From JAQGMV01 sp035626595 (GTDB lineage Bacteria; Pseudomonadota; Gammaproteobacteria; Burkholderiales; SG8-41): DNA of 64,000 nucleotides. Below, one piece after another: positions 8,860 through 16,957 of the stretch (the first letter of the stretch is position 1; each line of letters opens with the position of its first letter). The notes below the pieces were generated by a model. It had not been told where the DNA came from and searched no databases. It saw only the letters and a list, made by a program, of their open reading frames with translations. A program made the translations under genes and the position numbers. The stretch is taken from assembly GCA_035626595.1 (NCBI GenBank), contig DASPNJ010000026.1, positions 1-64,000 of the forward strand, in the 5' to 3' direction.

Positions 8860-10367
8860 TGGACGGGCTGCTCGGCAATCTGCTGCTCGGCTTCAGTGTC
8901 GCACTCACGCTTCAAAACCTGCTCTATTGCTTCGCGGGCGTCTTTCTCGGCACGCTGATCGGTGTGCTGCCGGGCATCGGCCCGCTCGCGACGATGGCGA
9001 TGCTGCTGCCGCTCACCTTCATGCTGCCGCCGATCTCCGCGCTGATCATGCTCGCCGGCATTTATTACGGATCGGATTACGGCGGCTCGACGACCGCGAT
9101 ACTCGTGAACCTGCCTGGAGAAGGCTCGTCGGTGGTCACGCTGCTCGACGGGCATCCGATGGCGCAGCAGGGTCGCGCCGGTCCCGCGCTCGCAATCGCG
9201 GCCATGGGCTCTTTCTTCGCCGGCTGCGTGGGCACGTTGCTCATCGCGCTCATCGGGCCGCCGCTCGCGAGCGTCGCGCTCGAGTTCGGCTCGCCCGAAT
9301 ATTTCTCGCTCATGGTGCTGGCGCTGGTGTGCGCTTCGGTGGTCGGCTCGGGCTCGCTGCTCAAGTCGCTCGCAATGGTCGTGACGGGGCTGCTGATCGG
9401 CATCGTCGGGACCGACGTCAACTCCGGGACGCATCGCTTCACTTTCGGCGTGGTCGAGCTGACCGACGGCATCGGGATCGCCGTGATGGCGATGGGCCTC
9501 TTCGGTCTGACCGAGATCGTGCGCAATCTCGCGGGCCCGCGGATGACGCACACGATCCTGCGCGGGAAGATCACGGGGCTGATGCCGCGCTGGCAGGACT
9601 TGAAGGTGAGCTTCGGGCCGATCCTGCGCGGCAGCTCCATCGGCTTCGTGTTCGGTCCGCTGCCCGGCCTCGGCGGCACGATCAGCGCGTTCACGTCGTA
9701 CATGGCGGAGAAGAAGCTCGCGAAGGACCCGTCGCGCTTCGGCAAAGGTGCGATCGAAGGCATCGCCGGGCCGGAAAGCGCGAACAACGCGTGCGCGCAG
9801 ACGACGTTCGTGCCGATGCTGACACTCGGCATTCCGCCGAGCGCGTCGATGGCGCTGATGCTCGGCGCGATGATGATCCACGGCATCGTTCCGGGGCCCG
9901 AGGTCATGACTTCGCGGCCGGATCTTTTCTGGGGGCTCATCGCGAGCATGTGGATCGGCAACGGCATGCTGCTGCTGCTCAATTTGCCGCTCATCGGCAT
10001 CTGGGTGAAGCTCCTCCAGGTGCCCTATCGCCTGCTCTTTCCGATCATCATGACGATGATGGGCATCGGCATCTACAGCCTGAACACCTCCGGCATCGAC
10101 GTGCTGCTGATGGCGTTCTTCGGCTTCGCGGGCTACGTTCTCGCGAAGCTGGAGTGCCCGTTCCCGCCGCTGATTCTCGCGATGGTGCTGGGACCGCTCA
10201 TGGAGGAAAACCTGCGCCGCTCGCTGCAATTGACCGACGGCGACGCGACCGTGTTCTTCACGCGCCCGCTCAGCGCGGGATTCATGATCGCTACCGTGAT
10301 TCTGCTGCTGTCGTTCATACTGTCGGCCGCGATCAAGCGCCCCATACGTCACCTGGAAACGCCGTGA
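8859..10367 (+). CDS. TctA-family large membrane subunit of a tripartite tricarboxylate transporter
   Basis: A 502-residue polytopic membrane protein with roughly a dozen transmembrane segments. Family signatures are LPGIGPLATMAMLLP and YYGSDYGGSTTAILVNLPGE near residues 30-85, and GPLPGLGGTISAF later on. TctA is the permease of the TTT system. The start is placed at 8859, where ATG overlaps the tctB stop and GGTGGAG precedes it; a GTG at 8847 would add four residues. The TGA in turn overlaps the GTG of the downstream cupin gene. Tight coupling of four genes (Bug, TctB, TctA, cupin) implies that one imported solute is handled by all of them. Confidence 0.95.
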   Translation: MDGLLGNLLLGFSVALTLQNLLYCFAGVFLGTLIGVLPGIGPLATMAMLLPLTFMLPPISALIMLAGIYYGSDYGGSTTAILVNLPGEGSSVVTLLDGHPMAQQGRAGPALAIAAMGSFFAGCVGTLLIALIGPPLASVALEFGSPEYFSLMVLALVCASVVGSGSLLKSLAMVVTGLLIGIVGTDVNSGTHRFTFGVVELTDGIGIAVMAMGLFGLTEIVRNLAGPRMTHTILRGKITGLMPRWQDLKVSFGPILRGSSIGFVFGPLPGLGGTISAFTSYMAEKKLAKDPSRFGKGAIEGIAGPESANNACAQTTFVPMLTLGIPPSASMALMLGAMMIHGIVPGPEVMTSRPDLFWGLIASMWIGNGMLLLLNLPLIGIWVKLLQVPYRLLFPIIMTMMGIGIYSLNTSGIDVLLMAFFGFAGYVLAKLECPFPPLILAMVLGPLMEENLRRSLQLTDGDATVFFTRPLSAGFMIATVILLLSFILSAAIKRPIRHLETP

Positions 10368-10894
10368 ACAAGCCTCTCACCCACGAGCCGAACCGCATTC
10401 CCTATCAGAAGCCGCAGCCGCGCGACATGCGCCCGGACATCGTCATCAACGACGGCATGGGCGAAGCCGACCCGCGCGTGTGGGTGCCAATGTCGGATCA
10501 CACCTTCTCGCGGCCGCTGCAATACAACGTGACGGTCGGGCAGTACACGCACATCCTGCGCGTCACGCGGGCCGGCGTGATCGCGCGGCATCGCCACTCG
10601 GGTGTCGTGCACGCGTGGGTCATCCAAGGCCGCTGGCACTATCTCGAGCACGACTGGGTCGCCGAGGCGGGCAGCTACATCTGCGAGCCGGCCGGCGAAA
10701 CGCACACGCTGGTCGTGCCCGAAGGCTGCAACGAGATGGTTACGCTGTTCCAGGTGACCGGCAGCCTCGTTTACGTCGATCCGCAGGGCGCCGCGACCGG
10801 CTATGACGACGTATTCACGCGCATCGAGAAGGCGCGCGCGCACTACACGAAAGTTGGGCTCGGCGAGGATTACGTCGAGCAGTTCATACGCTAG
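10364..10894 (+). CDS. Cupin dioxygenase, 2,4'-dihydroxyacetophenone dioxygenase-like
   Basis: A 176-residue single cupin. It begins at GTG 10364, overlapping the tctA stop by four bases. The metal site is visible as RHRHSG (H76, H78) and ETHTLVVPE (H114), with E96 in the YLEHDW segment. This spacing is the same as I recall for the 2,4'-dihydroxyacetophenone dioxygenase group, which cleaves an aryl-ketone C-C bond with a single iron. It is placed last in a transporter operon whose first gene is a flavin monooxygenase, so a ring-bearing or keto-acid substrate brought in by the Bug/Tct system is plausible. The exact substrate is inferred, not shown. Confidence 0.85.
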   Translation: MNKPLTHEPNRIPYQKPQPRDMRPDIVINDGMGEADPRVWVPMSDHTFSRPLQYNVTVGQYTHILRVTRAGVIARHRHSGVVHAWVIQGRWHYLEHDWVAEAGSYICEPAGETHTLVVPEGCNEMVTLFQVTGSLVYVDPQGAATGYDDVFTRIEKARAHYTKVGLGEDYVEQFIR

Positions 10895-10945
10895 TCGTCA
10901 TTCCCGCGCAGTAGGCGGCGCCCTCGAAGTGGCTTGGTCGGGCGC

Positions 10946-10969
10946 GGAAATCCAGAAACGATCGGGAGA
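10946..10969 (+). promoter_or_regulatory. Repeat-derived leader containing the ribosome-binding site of the D-aminoacylase-like gene
   Basis: The segment GGAAATCCAGAAACGATCGG with a following GAGA precedes the ATG at 10977. It closely matches GGAATCCAGTAACGATCAGG/AGA at 12716-12738, directly before the next gene's ATG. Both belong to the dispersed GTCATTCCCGCGCAGGCGGGAATCCAG repeat. In the first copy the repeat is interrupted between CCGCGCAG (to about 10911) and CGGAAATCC by extra sequence. Confidence 0.55.
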
Positions 10970-10976
10970 ACGATCC

Positions 10977-12692
10977 ATGTCATACGACCTCGTGATCAGA
11001 AACGGTACGGTGATCGACGGTTCGGGGCTGCCGCGCTACCGCGCGGACGTCGGCGTCGCCGGCGGCAAGATCGTGACGATCGGCCGCATCCGCGGCGAGC
11101 GCGCGCGCGAGGTCGTCGATGCCGAGGGTCAAGTCGTCACGCCCGGGTTCGTCGACGGCCACACCCACATGGACGCGCAGATCTTCTGGGATCCGCTCGG
11201 CACCTCCTCCTGCTACAACGGCATCACCACTGTGGTGATGGGGAACTGCGGCTTCACGCTCGCGCCGTGTGCGGCGGAGGACAAGCACCTCGTCGTTCGC
11301 AACCTTCAGCGCGCCGAAGACATCCCGCCCGCCGCGATGGAGGCCGGCATCAACTGGACGTGGACCACGTATCCCGAGTACCTCGAAGCGCTCGAGAAGC
11401 TGCCCAAGGGCATCAACTATGCGGGCTACGTTGGCCATTCCGCAATTCGCACGTTCGTGATGGGCGAGCGCGCATTCGACGGTCCCGCGACCGAGGACGA
11501 CCTGCAGGCGATGGAGCATTGTGTCCGCGAAGCGATCCGCGCCGGCGCGATGGGTTTCACGTCGTCGCGCTCGCCGAGTCACGAGACGCCGGACGGCCGG
11601 CCGGTCGCGAGCCGCAACGCGCCCTGGAGCGAAGTGCGGCGGCTGGTGGGCGCCATGGGCGAATTGAATGCGGGACTCTTCGAGGTCGCCGGCGAAGGCG
11701 TCGATCGCACCGCGGGCGATCCCGGCGTGCGCGACTGGCACACGCGGCTCCGCGATCTCGCCGTGGAATCGGGCCGCCCGGTCACGTTCGGCGTCTTCAG
11801 CCGGCGCGGCGTGAACGGCGTCTGGAAGCAGTATCTCGACCTCCTCGACGAAACCGCGGCGCACGGCGGACGCATGTTCGCGCAGGCGCACAGCCGGTCG
11901 CTTTCCGCGCTGCTCTCGTTCAGGACGCAGATGCCTTTCGACCGCCTGCCGCTGTGGAAGGACATTCGCAAGCTGCCGCTGGAGGAACAGAAGCGGAAGC
12001 TGCGCGACCCCGAGCTGCGTCCGAAGCTCATTCAGGCTTCCGGCGAGAAGGACGGCCGCAAGGCGCTCGGCACCGAAGCGCGCCCGGCCGATTACGAGTG
12101 GCTGTTCGTGTTCGACACCGTCGAAGGGCCGCATCGCTCGGTGGCGGAGGTCGCGCGCGAGCGGCAGCAGCATCCGGCCGAGACGATGATCGAGCTCGCG
12201 CTCGAGAAGGACCTCGAACTCTTCTTCCTCCAGCCCGTGGCGAACGAGGATCAGGACATCGCGCTCGAGATCATGCGCCACCCGCGCACGGTCACCACCT
12301 TTTCGGATTCGGGCGCGCACGTCTCGCAGCTCATGGATTCGTCGCTCCAGACGCACCTCCTCTATCACTGGGTGCGCACGAAGCAGGCGTTCACGCTCGA
12401 GCGTGCCGTTCAGATGCTGACGATGGTGCCGGCGACGCTCTGGGGCTTTCACGATCGCGGTTTGATCCGCGAGGGCATGGCGGCCGACATCGTGGTTTTC
12501 GATCCCGACACGATCATGGCCGAGATGCCGGAAGTGGTCGACGATCTCCCGGCCGGCGCACGCCGTCTCGTGCAGCGCACGCGCGGGGTCGCCGCGACGA
12601 TCGTCAACGGGAAGGTCCTGCTGCGCAATGGTAAACATACCGGCGCGCTGCCGGGACAACTGCTGCGCGGACCGCTCGGTCGAAGGGGCTGA
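10977..12692 (+). CDS. D-aminoacylase-type (N-acyl-D-amino-acid deacylase) amidohydrolase
   Basis: A 571-residue amidohydrolase-superfamily enzyme close to N-acyl-D-amino-acid deacylases. Metal-binding features are GHTHMD (H62, H64, D66), the family-specific cysteine in GNCGF (C91), and the late SDSGAH motif whose first aspartate is the catalytic base. The N-terminal DLVIRNGTVIDGSG and C-terminal ADIVVFDPDT strands form the composite beta-sandwich of the superfamily. It is longer than the typical deacylase (about 480 residues), with an insertion rich in charged residues around residues 320-380. GGGAGA precedes the ATG at 10977. It probably hydrolyses an N-acyl or amide bond in the catabolic run that starts at 6212. 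Confidence 0.87.
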   Translation: MSYDLVIRNGTVIDGSGLPRYRADVGVAGGKIVTIGRIRGERAREVVDAEGQVVTPGFVDGHTHMDAQIFWDPLGTSSCYNGITTVVMGNCGFTLAPCAAEDKHLVVRNLQRAEDIPPAAMEAGINWTWTTYPEYLEALEKLPKGINYAGYVGHSAIRTFVMGERAFDGPATEDDLQAMEHCVREAIRAGAMGFTSSRSPSHETPDGRPVASRNAPWSEVRRLVGAMGELNAGLFEVAGEGVDRTAGDPGVRDWHTRLRDLAVESGRPVTFGVFSRRGVNGVWKQYLDLLDETAAHGGRMFAQAHSRSLSALLSFRTQMPFDRLPLWKDIRKLPLEEQKRKLRDPELRPKLIQASGEKDGRKALGTEARPADYEWLFVFDTVEGPHRSVAEVARERQQHPAETMIELALEKDLELFFLQPVANEDQDIALEIMRHPRTVTTFSDSGAHVSQLMDSSLQTHLLYHWVRTKQAFTLERAVQMLTMVPATLWGFHDRGLIREGMAADIVVFDPDTIMAEMPEVVDDLPAGARRLVQRTRGVAATIVNGKVLLRNGKHTGALPGQLLRGPLGRRG

Positions 12693-12715
12693 ACAGCGTC
12701 ATCCCGCGCAGGCGG

Positions 12716-12738
12716 GAATCCAGTAACGATCAGGAGAT
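12716..12738 (+). promoter_or_regulatory. Repeat-derived leader with the ribosome-binding site of the LLM oxidoreductase gene
   Basis: It is the end of a copy of the GTCATCCCGCGCAGGCGGGAATCCAG repeat (from about 12698) and runs into AGGAGA, which ends three bases before ATG 12742. It matches the leader of the gene upstream at 10946-10969. Confidence 0.55.
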
Positions 12739-12741
12739 GAA

Positions 12742-13677
12742 ATGCCAGTAGACGTCGGATATCTGTTACCCACGCGCGAAGCGATCATGGAAGGCCGGCC
12801 GGAGGCGACACCTCTGCTCGATCTCGCGGAGCGCGCGGAAGACCTCGGTTTCGATTCGGTGTGGGTCGGCGATTCGCTGCTCGCGCGTCCGCGGCACGAG
12901 CCGATCACGCTGCTCGCCGGCGTCGCGGGCCACACGAAACGGGTGAAGCTCGGCACGGCGGTGCTGCTGCCCGCGATGCGCAATCCCGTGCTGCTCGCGC
13001 ACGCGGTCGCGACGCTCGATCAGGTCAGCCGCGGCCGCGTCATTCTCGGCATCGGCATCGCGACCGACGTGCCGAACATCCGCGCCGAGTTCCGCTCCGC
13101 GGGCGTGCCGTGGGAAAAGCGCGTCGGCACCCTGATGGAAGGCATGCGCCTGTGCAAGGCGCTGTGGACCGGCAAGCCCGTCGACTGGGACGGCCGCTGG
13201 CACGTGGAGAAAGGCGTGATCGGACCGACGCCGGCACAGCCGGGCGGCCCGCCGATCTGGGGCGGCGGCTCGGCGCCCGCGGCGCTCGAGCGCGCGGCGA
13301 AGAATTTCGACGGCTGGTTTCCGACCGGCCCGGATGCGAAGCGCTGGGGCGAGCAGTGGCGGCAGGTGCAGGCGCTCGCGCGCGAGGCGGGACGTAAGCC
13401 GGAAGACCTCACCGCCGCGATCTATCTCACGCTTGCGATCGACGAGAACCCGCAGAGCGCCAATCAGAAGATCGACGACTTCCTGTCGGCCTATTACGGC
13501 CAGCGTCCCGACATGCTGAAGCAGCGGCAGGCGTGCTTCGGCGGCTCGGCAAGCGCAGCGGCCGGATGGTTGAACAGCTACGTGCAGGAAGGCGCGCGGC
13601 ATCTCGTGCTGCGCTTCGCCGGAGATCACGAGCGCAACCTGGAGACGATCGCGAAGCTCAGAGAGCAGTTGGGCTGA
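12742..13677 (+). CDS. LLM-class flavin-dependent oxidoreductase
   Basis: A 311-residue luciferase-like monooxygenase, shorter than the one at 6212 and of a different subgroup (F420/FMN-dependent type). It shows DLAERAEDLGFDSVWVGDSLL near residue 30, RVKLGTAVLLPAMRNPVLLAHAVATLDQVSRGRVILGIG around residues 70-105, and a C-terminal PPIWGGGSAPAALERAA phosphate-binding loop. It follows the D-aminoacylase-like gene by 49 bases and is probably in the same transcript. A perfect hairpin follows its stop codon. Confidence 0.88.
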   Translation: MPVDVGYLLPTREAIMEGRPEATPLLDLAERAEDLGFDSVWVGDSLLARPRHEPITLLAGVAGHTKRVKLGTAVLLPAMRNPVLLAHAVATLDQVSRGRVILGIGIATDVPNIRAEFRSAGVPWEKRVGTLMEGMRLCKALWTGKPVDWDGRWHVEKGVIGPTPAQPGGPPIWGGGSAPAALERAAKNFDGWFPTGPDAKRWGEQWRQVQALAREAGRKPEDLTAAIYLTLAIDENPQSANQKIDDFLSAYYGQRPDMLKQRQACFGGSASAAAGWLNSYVQEGARHLVLRFAGDHERNLETIAKLREQLG

Positions 13678-13681
13678 CCGG

Positions 13682-13701
13682 ATACCGGCCTTCGCCGGTA
13701 T
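13682..13701. terminator. Perfect hairpin between convergent genes
   Basis: ATACCGGC-CTTC-GCCGGTAT forms an 8-base perfect stem with a stable 4-base loop, starting four bases after the stop codon of the LLM gene and facing the convergent gene that ends at 13747. There is no U-run, so it could equally be a dispersed 3'-end repeat. Confidence 0.5.
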
Positions 13702-13746
13702 GACGGCTGACCGTCACCCCGGCGACGGCCGGCGTGAAGACGGTCG

Positions 13747-14337
13747 CTATTTCAACGGCGGCGGCACGCCCTCCGGCAGCGGCGTGCGATCGACGTTGAG
13801 GCACATCGAAACCAGCGAATAGAAGCCGTTCACCGCGATCAGGTCGAACACGCCGCGCTCGCCGAAGCGGTCGAGCACGCGCTGGTAGCTCGCGTCGCTC
13901 ACGCCCTGCTTCTCGTGCAGCTCCTTCGAAAAGTCGTAGACCATCGCCTCGTCGTCGTCCATCTCCGCGGGGCGGCGGCCTTCAGCGATCGCTTGCGCGA
14001 TTGCCGGATCGAGCCCGGCGTCCAGCGCGAGCTTGCAGTGCGCGTGCCATTCGTACTGAGACGTCCAGAAGCGCGCGGTGACGAGTATCGCCATCTCGTT
14101 CAGCTTGGTCGGCAGGCTGCTGCGAAAGCGGATCTCCTCGCCGAGCCGCTGCACGCAGTCGCCGATGCCGGGGCTGCGCAGCCACACGTTGAACGGGCCG
14201 CCCAGTGGGCCCGGCTTCGCCGCACCGGAGTTCGCGATCTTCGCGCGCGGTCCCGAACGGATCGCGTCGTAGAGTCTGCGCTGCTCGGCGCTGAGCGCCT
14301 CCACGGGGATGAGATTGAACCGGCGGGAATCTGGCAT
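13747..14337 (-). CDS. Carboxymuconolactone decarboxylase (AhpD-like) family protein
   Basis: A 196-residue all-helical CMD/AhpD-like protein. The family segment LNEMAILVTARFWTSQYEWHAH lies at about residues 80-100, with the usual E-W-x-x-H pattern; the CxxC redox pair of true AhpD peroxidase partners is not present. A role as a decarboxylase or unspecified hydrolase in aromatic-acid breakdown is therefore more likely than peroxide defence. The start at 14337 (MPDSRRF) is chosen because AGAGGAAA lies upstream; a longer frame to 14376 exists. It follows the TonB-like gene by about 25 bases on the same strand, but the functional link is unclear. Confidence 0.85.
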   Translation of the reverse strand: MPDSRRFNLIPVEALSAEQRRLYDAIRSGPRAKIANSGAAKPGPLGGPFNVWLRSPGIGDCVQRLGEEIRFRSSLPTKLNEMAILVTARFWTSQYEWHAHCKLALDAGLDPAIAQAIAEGRRPAEMDDDEAMVYDFSKELHEKQGVSDASYQRVLDRFGERGVFDLIAVNGFYSLVSMCLNVDRTPLPEGVPPPLK

Positions 14338-14362
14338 CGTTTTCCTCTCTGCGTGTTTTCGA

Positions 14363-16027
14363 CTACATCTCGTCACGGATGGTCAGCGTGTCCTCGAACA
14401 CCCACACGCGGCGGATATCGACGACGTCGTACTGTCGCGCCATCGCGGGTGGGAACTTGCTGAATGGCGCGTGCAGTACCGCGATGCGGCGCACCGCTTC
14501 GTCGATCTCGCGCACTCCGCTGGAGCGGTGTATCGACACGTGCTCGAGGGTGCCGTCGCTGCGGATCGAGACCGTGACGACCGGCGGGTCGTAGACGCGC
14601 CAGCCGGCGGAGCGGCGGAAATTGAGCGAGCCGTTGCGCTCGAGCTTCCAGCGCACGCTGTCGACGTAAGCGCGGATCAGTACGTCGCGCTCGACGCCGA
14701 CGATCGCGCGGCGTCGCATGTTCTCGATCAATGGCGGCGTGCCCGGCGGGCGCAGCAGCTCGTCGCGCCTGCCGGGTGTCCGGAGCTGCTCCAGCGCTTT
14801 CGCGGCGAGCTCCCTGCCCGATGGCGCGCCGGGCGCGGGCGCGGCCGGCTTCTGCGCCGCGAGGCGCTCCCGTTCGCGCTGGGCGGCGGCCTCGGCTGCG
14901 GCCTTTTCGCGCGCGGCGACTTCCTGCGCGCGCTTGGCGGCTTCCTCCGCGGCGCGTTTGGCTTCGAGCTCCGCCTGGCGCTTCGCTTCAAGCTCCTTCT
15001 GGCGTGCGGCCGCCTGCCGCGCGAGCTCTTCCGCGCGCCTGAGGGCCTCGGCTTCGAGCGCGAGGCGTTTCGCTTCTTCCTGTTTCTTGAGCTCCTCCTG
15101 CTTCTGCAGCTCGGCAAGCTTGCGCGCTTCTTCTTCCTTCCTGAGCTCTTCCTGCTTCTGCAACTCCGCGAGCTTGCGCGCCTCTTCCTCTTTTCGAAGC
15201 TCCTCCTGCCGCTTCTCCTCGGCGAGTCTTTTCGCCTCCTCCTCCTTCTGAAGCTCCGCGAGCTTGCGCGCCTCTTCCTCTTTGCGCGCGTCTTCGAGCT
15301 TCTTCGCTTCTTCGAGCCGTTTCGCCTCGGCGAGCTGCTTCGCTTCCTCTTCCTTCTGACGCGCGAGCGCTTCCGCATCCCGCCGTGCTTTTTCTTCAGC
15401 AGCGCGGGCAGCTTCCTCGGCTTTCTTGCGCTCGACGTCTTCCGGCGGCTGGACCACCGGCGGCTCTTCGACGTCCTGCTTCTTCGCGATGACCTGCGGC
15501 GCGCGCTGCGGCTCGGGCTCGGCGAGCTGCGGCGGCGGCACCTTGAACGTCTCCGCCTGCGGCTCGCTCTGCGCGAGGAGCGTCGGCTGCGGCTTCGGCC
15601 GCACTTTGCGCTCGCGGGCTTTCGCCTTCGCGGCCGGAGCCGCCTTGCGCGATTCGCGCCGCGGCGCGGATGCCGGCGGCGCTGCGAGCGCCACCTTCGG
15701 CGCACGCAGCTCGAGCGACGTGGCGGCGCGCAGCTTGAGCGGCTCCGCCGGCGGCGCGGGAGGCGGCACCTGCACGATGCGAACGTCGAGGTTCGGCGCC
15801 TGCGCGCGCCGGTCCGGCCATTTCCACGCGAGACCCGGCACACCCCAGCCCGGCGCGCCGAACGTCAACAGGACGACGAGCGCGTGCAGCCCGACCGAGA
15901 CCGCCACTGCCACGGAGAGGCGCTTTCGTGCACGCTTCGGCTGGAGCGCGTCCCAGAAAGCCCGGAACGGGCCGAGACGCAGGACCTGACTATTCACCGC
16001 GCAGATTCTATTAGAGGGCAAGGCCAT
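14363..16027 (-). CDS. Long TonB/TolA-like energy-transducing protein
   Basis: A protein of about 554 residues. A single transmembrane helix at about residues 37-57 (RLSVAVAVSVGLHALVVLL) carries the TonB-like S...H pattern. It is followed by a Pro/Ala-rich linker, then a very charged Lys/Glu/Ala helix of about 240 residues with near-identical EEEARKLAELQK units as in TolA, and a C-terminal TonB-like globular domain (from about residue 440; VTVSIRSDGTLEHVSIHRSSG). It should span the periplasm. No exbB/exbD or tolQ/tolR gene is nearby. The start is uncertain: ATG at 16027 overlaps by one base the TTG of the divergent exonuclease gene, and a GTG at 15997 would shorten it by ten residues. Confidence 0.82.
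   Translation of the reverse strand: MALPSNRICAVNSQVLRLGPFRAFWDALQPKRARKRLSVAVAVSVGLHALVVLLTFGAPGWGVPGLAWKWPDRRAQAPNLDVRIVQVPPPAPPAEPLKLRAATSLELRAPKVALAAPPASAPRRESRKAAPAAKAKARERKVRPKPQPTLLAQSEPQAETFKVPPPQLAEPEPQRAPQVIAKKQDVEEPPVVQPPEDVERKKAEEAARAAEEKARRDAEALARQKEEEAKQLAEAKRLEEAKKLEDARKEEEARKLAELQKEEEAKRLAEEKRQEELRKEEEARKLAELQKQEELRKEEEARKLAELQKQEELKKQEEAKRLALEAEALRRAEELARQAAARQKELEAKRQAELEAKRAAEEAAKRAQEVAAREKAAAEAAAQRERERLAAQKPAAPAPGAPSGRELAAKALEQLRTPGRRDELLRPPGTPPLIENMRRRAIVGVERDVLIRAYVDSVRWKLERNGSLNFRRSAGWRVYDPPVVTVSIRSDGTLEHVSIHRSSGVREIDEAVRRIAVLHAPFSKFPPAMARQYDVVDIRRVWVFEDTLTIRDEM
15075..15290 (-). repeat. Internal repeats encoding the TolA-like Lys/Glu/Ala helix
   Basis: Near-identical units coding for EEEARKLAELQK recur three times within about 200 bases, with related units on either side. 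Such stretches may vary in copy number by slippage. Confidence 0.7.
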
Positions 16028-16890
16028 TGATCGTTCATCTCGTCGACGGCACGTACGAGCTTTTTCGGCATTTCTACGGGCAGCGGCGCTTCAACAAGGG
16101 CGTCGATCGGCCGTACGGCGCCGTCGTCGGCGTGCTCCAGACGGTGCTCGGCATGATCGAGAGCGGCGACTGCTACCTCGGCGTCGCGACCGACCACGTG
16201 ATCGAGTCGTTTCGCAACCGGCTGTGGCCCGGCTACAAGACCGGCGCCGGTATCGAGCCCGCGCTCCTCGCGCAGTTCGAGCCGCTCGAGCACGCGCTCG
16301 CGGCGATGGGAGTCGCGGTGTGGCCGATGATCGAGCTCGAAGCGGACGACGCGCTCGCTTCCGCCGCGCGCATCGCGTGCGAGGAAGAGCGCGTGCAGAA
16401 GGTGGCGATCTGGACGCCGGACAAGGATCTCGCGCAGTGCGTGCGCGCAGATCGCGTCGTGCAGATCGACGGACGCCGCAAGACCATTCGCGATGCGGCC
16501 GGCGTGCGCGAAAAGTTTGGTGTCGATCCGCCCCTCATTCCCGATCTGCTCGCGCTCACCGGCGACGCCGCCGATGGCTATCCCGGCATTCCCGGCATCG
16601 GCGCGAAGACTGCCGCGCAGCTCGTCAATCGGCACGGCCCGATCGAGAGCTTTCCGCCGCAGGTGCTCGGCGAGCGCCATGCGCTCGCGGTGCTTTTCAA
16701 GACGCTCGCGACGCTGCGCACCGACGCGCCGCTCTTCCTCGATGTCGAGACGCTGCGCTGGAGCGGGCCGACGAAGGCGTTCGCGCAGTGGGCGGAGCGG
16801 ATGTCGGCGCCGCGGCTGCTGGAGCGGTGCGAGAAAGCGGCCGGTGCGGCCGGTGCGCCACCCGCGCACCCGACGCGCCAACGCTTGTAG
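16027..16890 (+). CDS. Stand-alone 5'-3' exonuclease / FEN-like nuclease (PolI N-domain type)
   Basis: A 287-residue nuclease of the DNA polymerase I 5'-3' exonuclease/T5 FEN family. Metal-binding acidic motifs appear in order: VDGTYELFRHF (residue 5), LEADDALASAA (about residue 105), TPDKDLAQCV (about residue 128) and TGDAADGYPGIPGIGAKTAAQL (about residue 180), the last being the helix-hairpin-helix DNA-binding part. There is no polymerase domain. The start is TTG 16027 with GAGGGCAAGG upstream. It probably removes flaps or RNA primers or acts in repair, as in other bacteria with a second, separate FEN. Confidence 0.88.
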   Translation: MIVHLVDGTYELFRHFYGQRRFNKGVDRPYGAVVGVLQTVLGMIESGDCYLGVATDHVIESFRNRLWPGYKTGAGIEPALLAQFEPLEHALAAMGVAVWPMIELEADDALASAARIACEEERVQKVAIWTPDKDLAQCVRADRVVQIDGRRKTIRDAAGVREKFGVDPPLIPDLLALTGDAADGYPGIPGIGAKTAAQLVNRHGPIESFPPQVLGERHALAVLFKTLATLRTDAPLFLDVETLRWSGPTKAFAQWAERMSAPRLLERCEKAAGAAGAPPAHPTRQRL

Positions 16891-16957
16891 GTGGTGGTAA
16901 CCCACGAACCTCGCATGCCATTTGCATTGGTCGCGCCAGATCCCATGGAGTAAGCCC

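Noticed and set aside
8927..10363. The upstream two-thirds of a 655-residue open frame that ends in the cupin gene
   Set aside because: It is the out-of-frame shadow of tctA; only the part from GTG 10364 is a real gene.
14309..16030. A 573-residue plus-strand open frame opposite the TonB-like gene
   Set aside because: Its Leu/Phe/Arg-rich sequence is the complement of the Lys/Glu/Ala helix codons.
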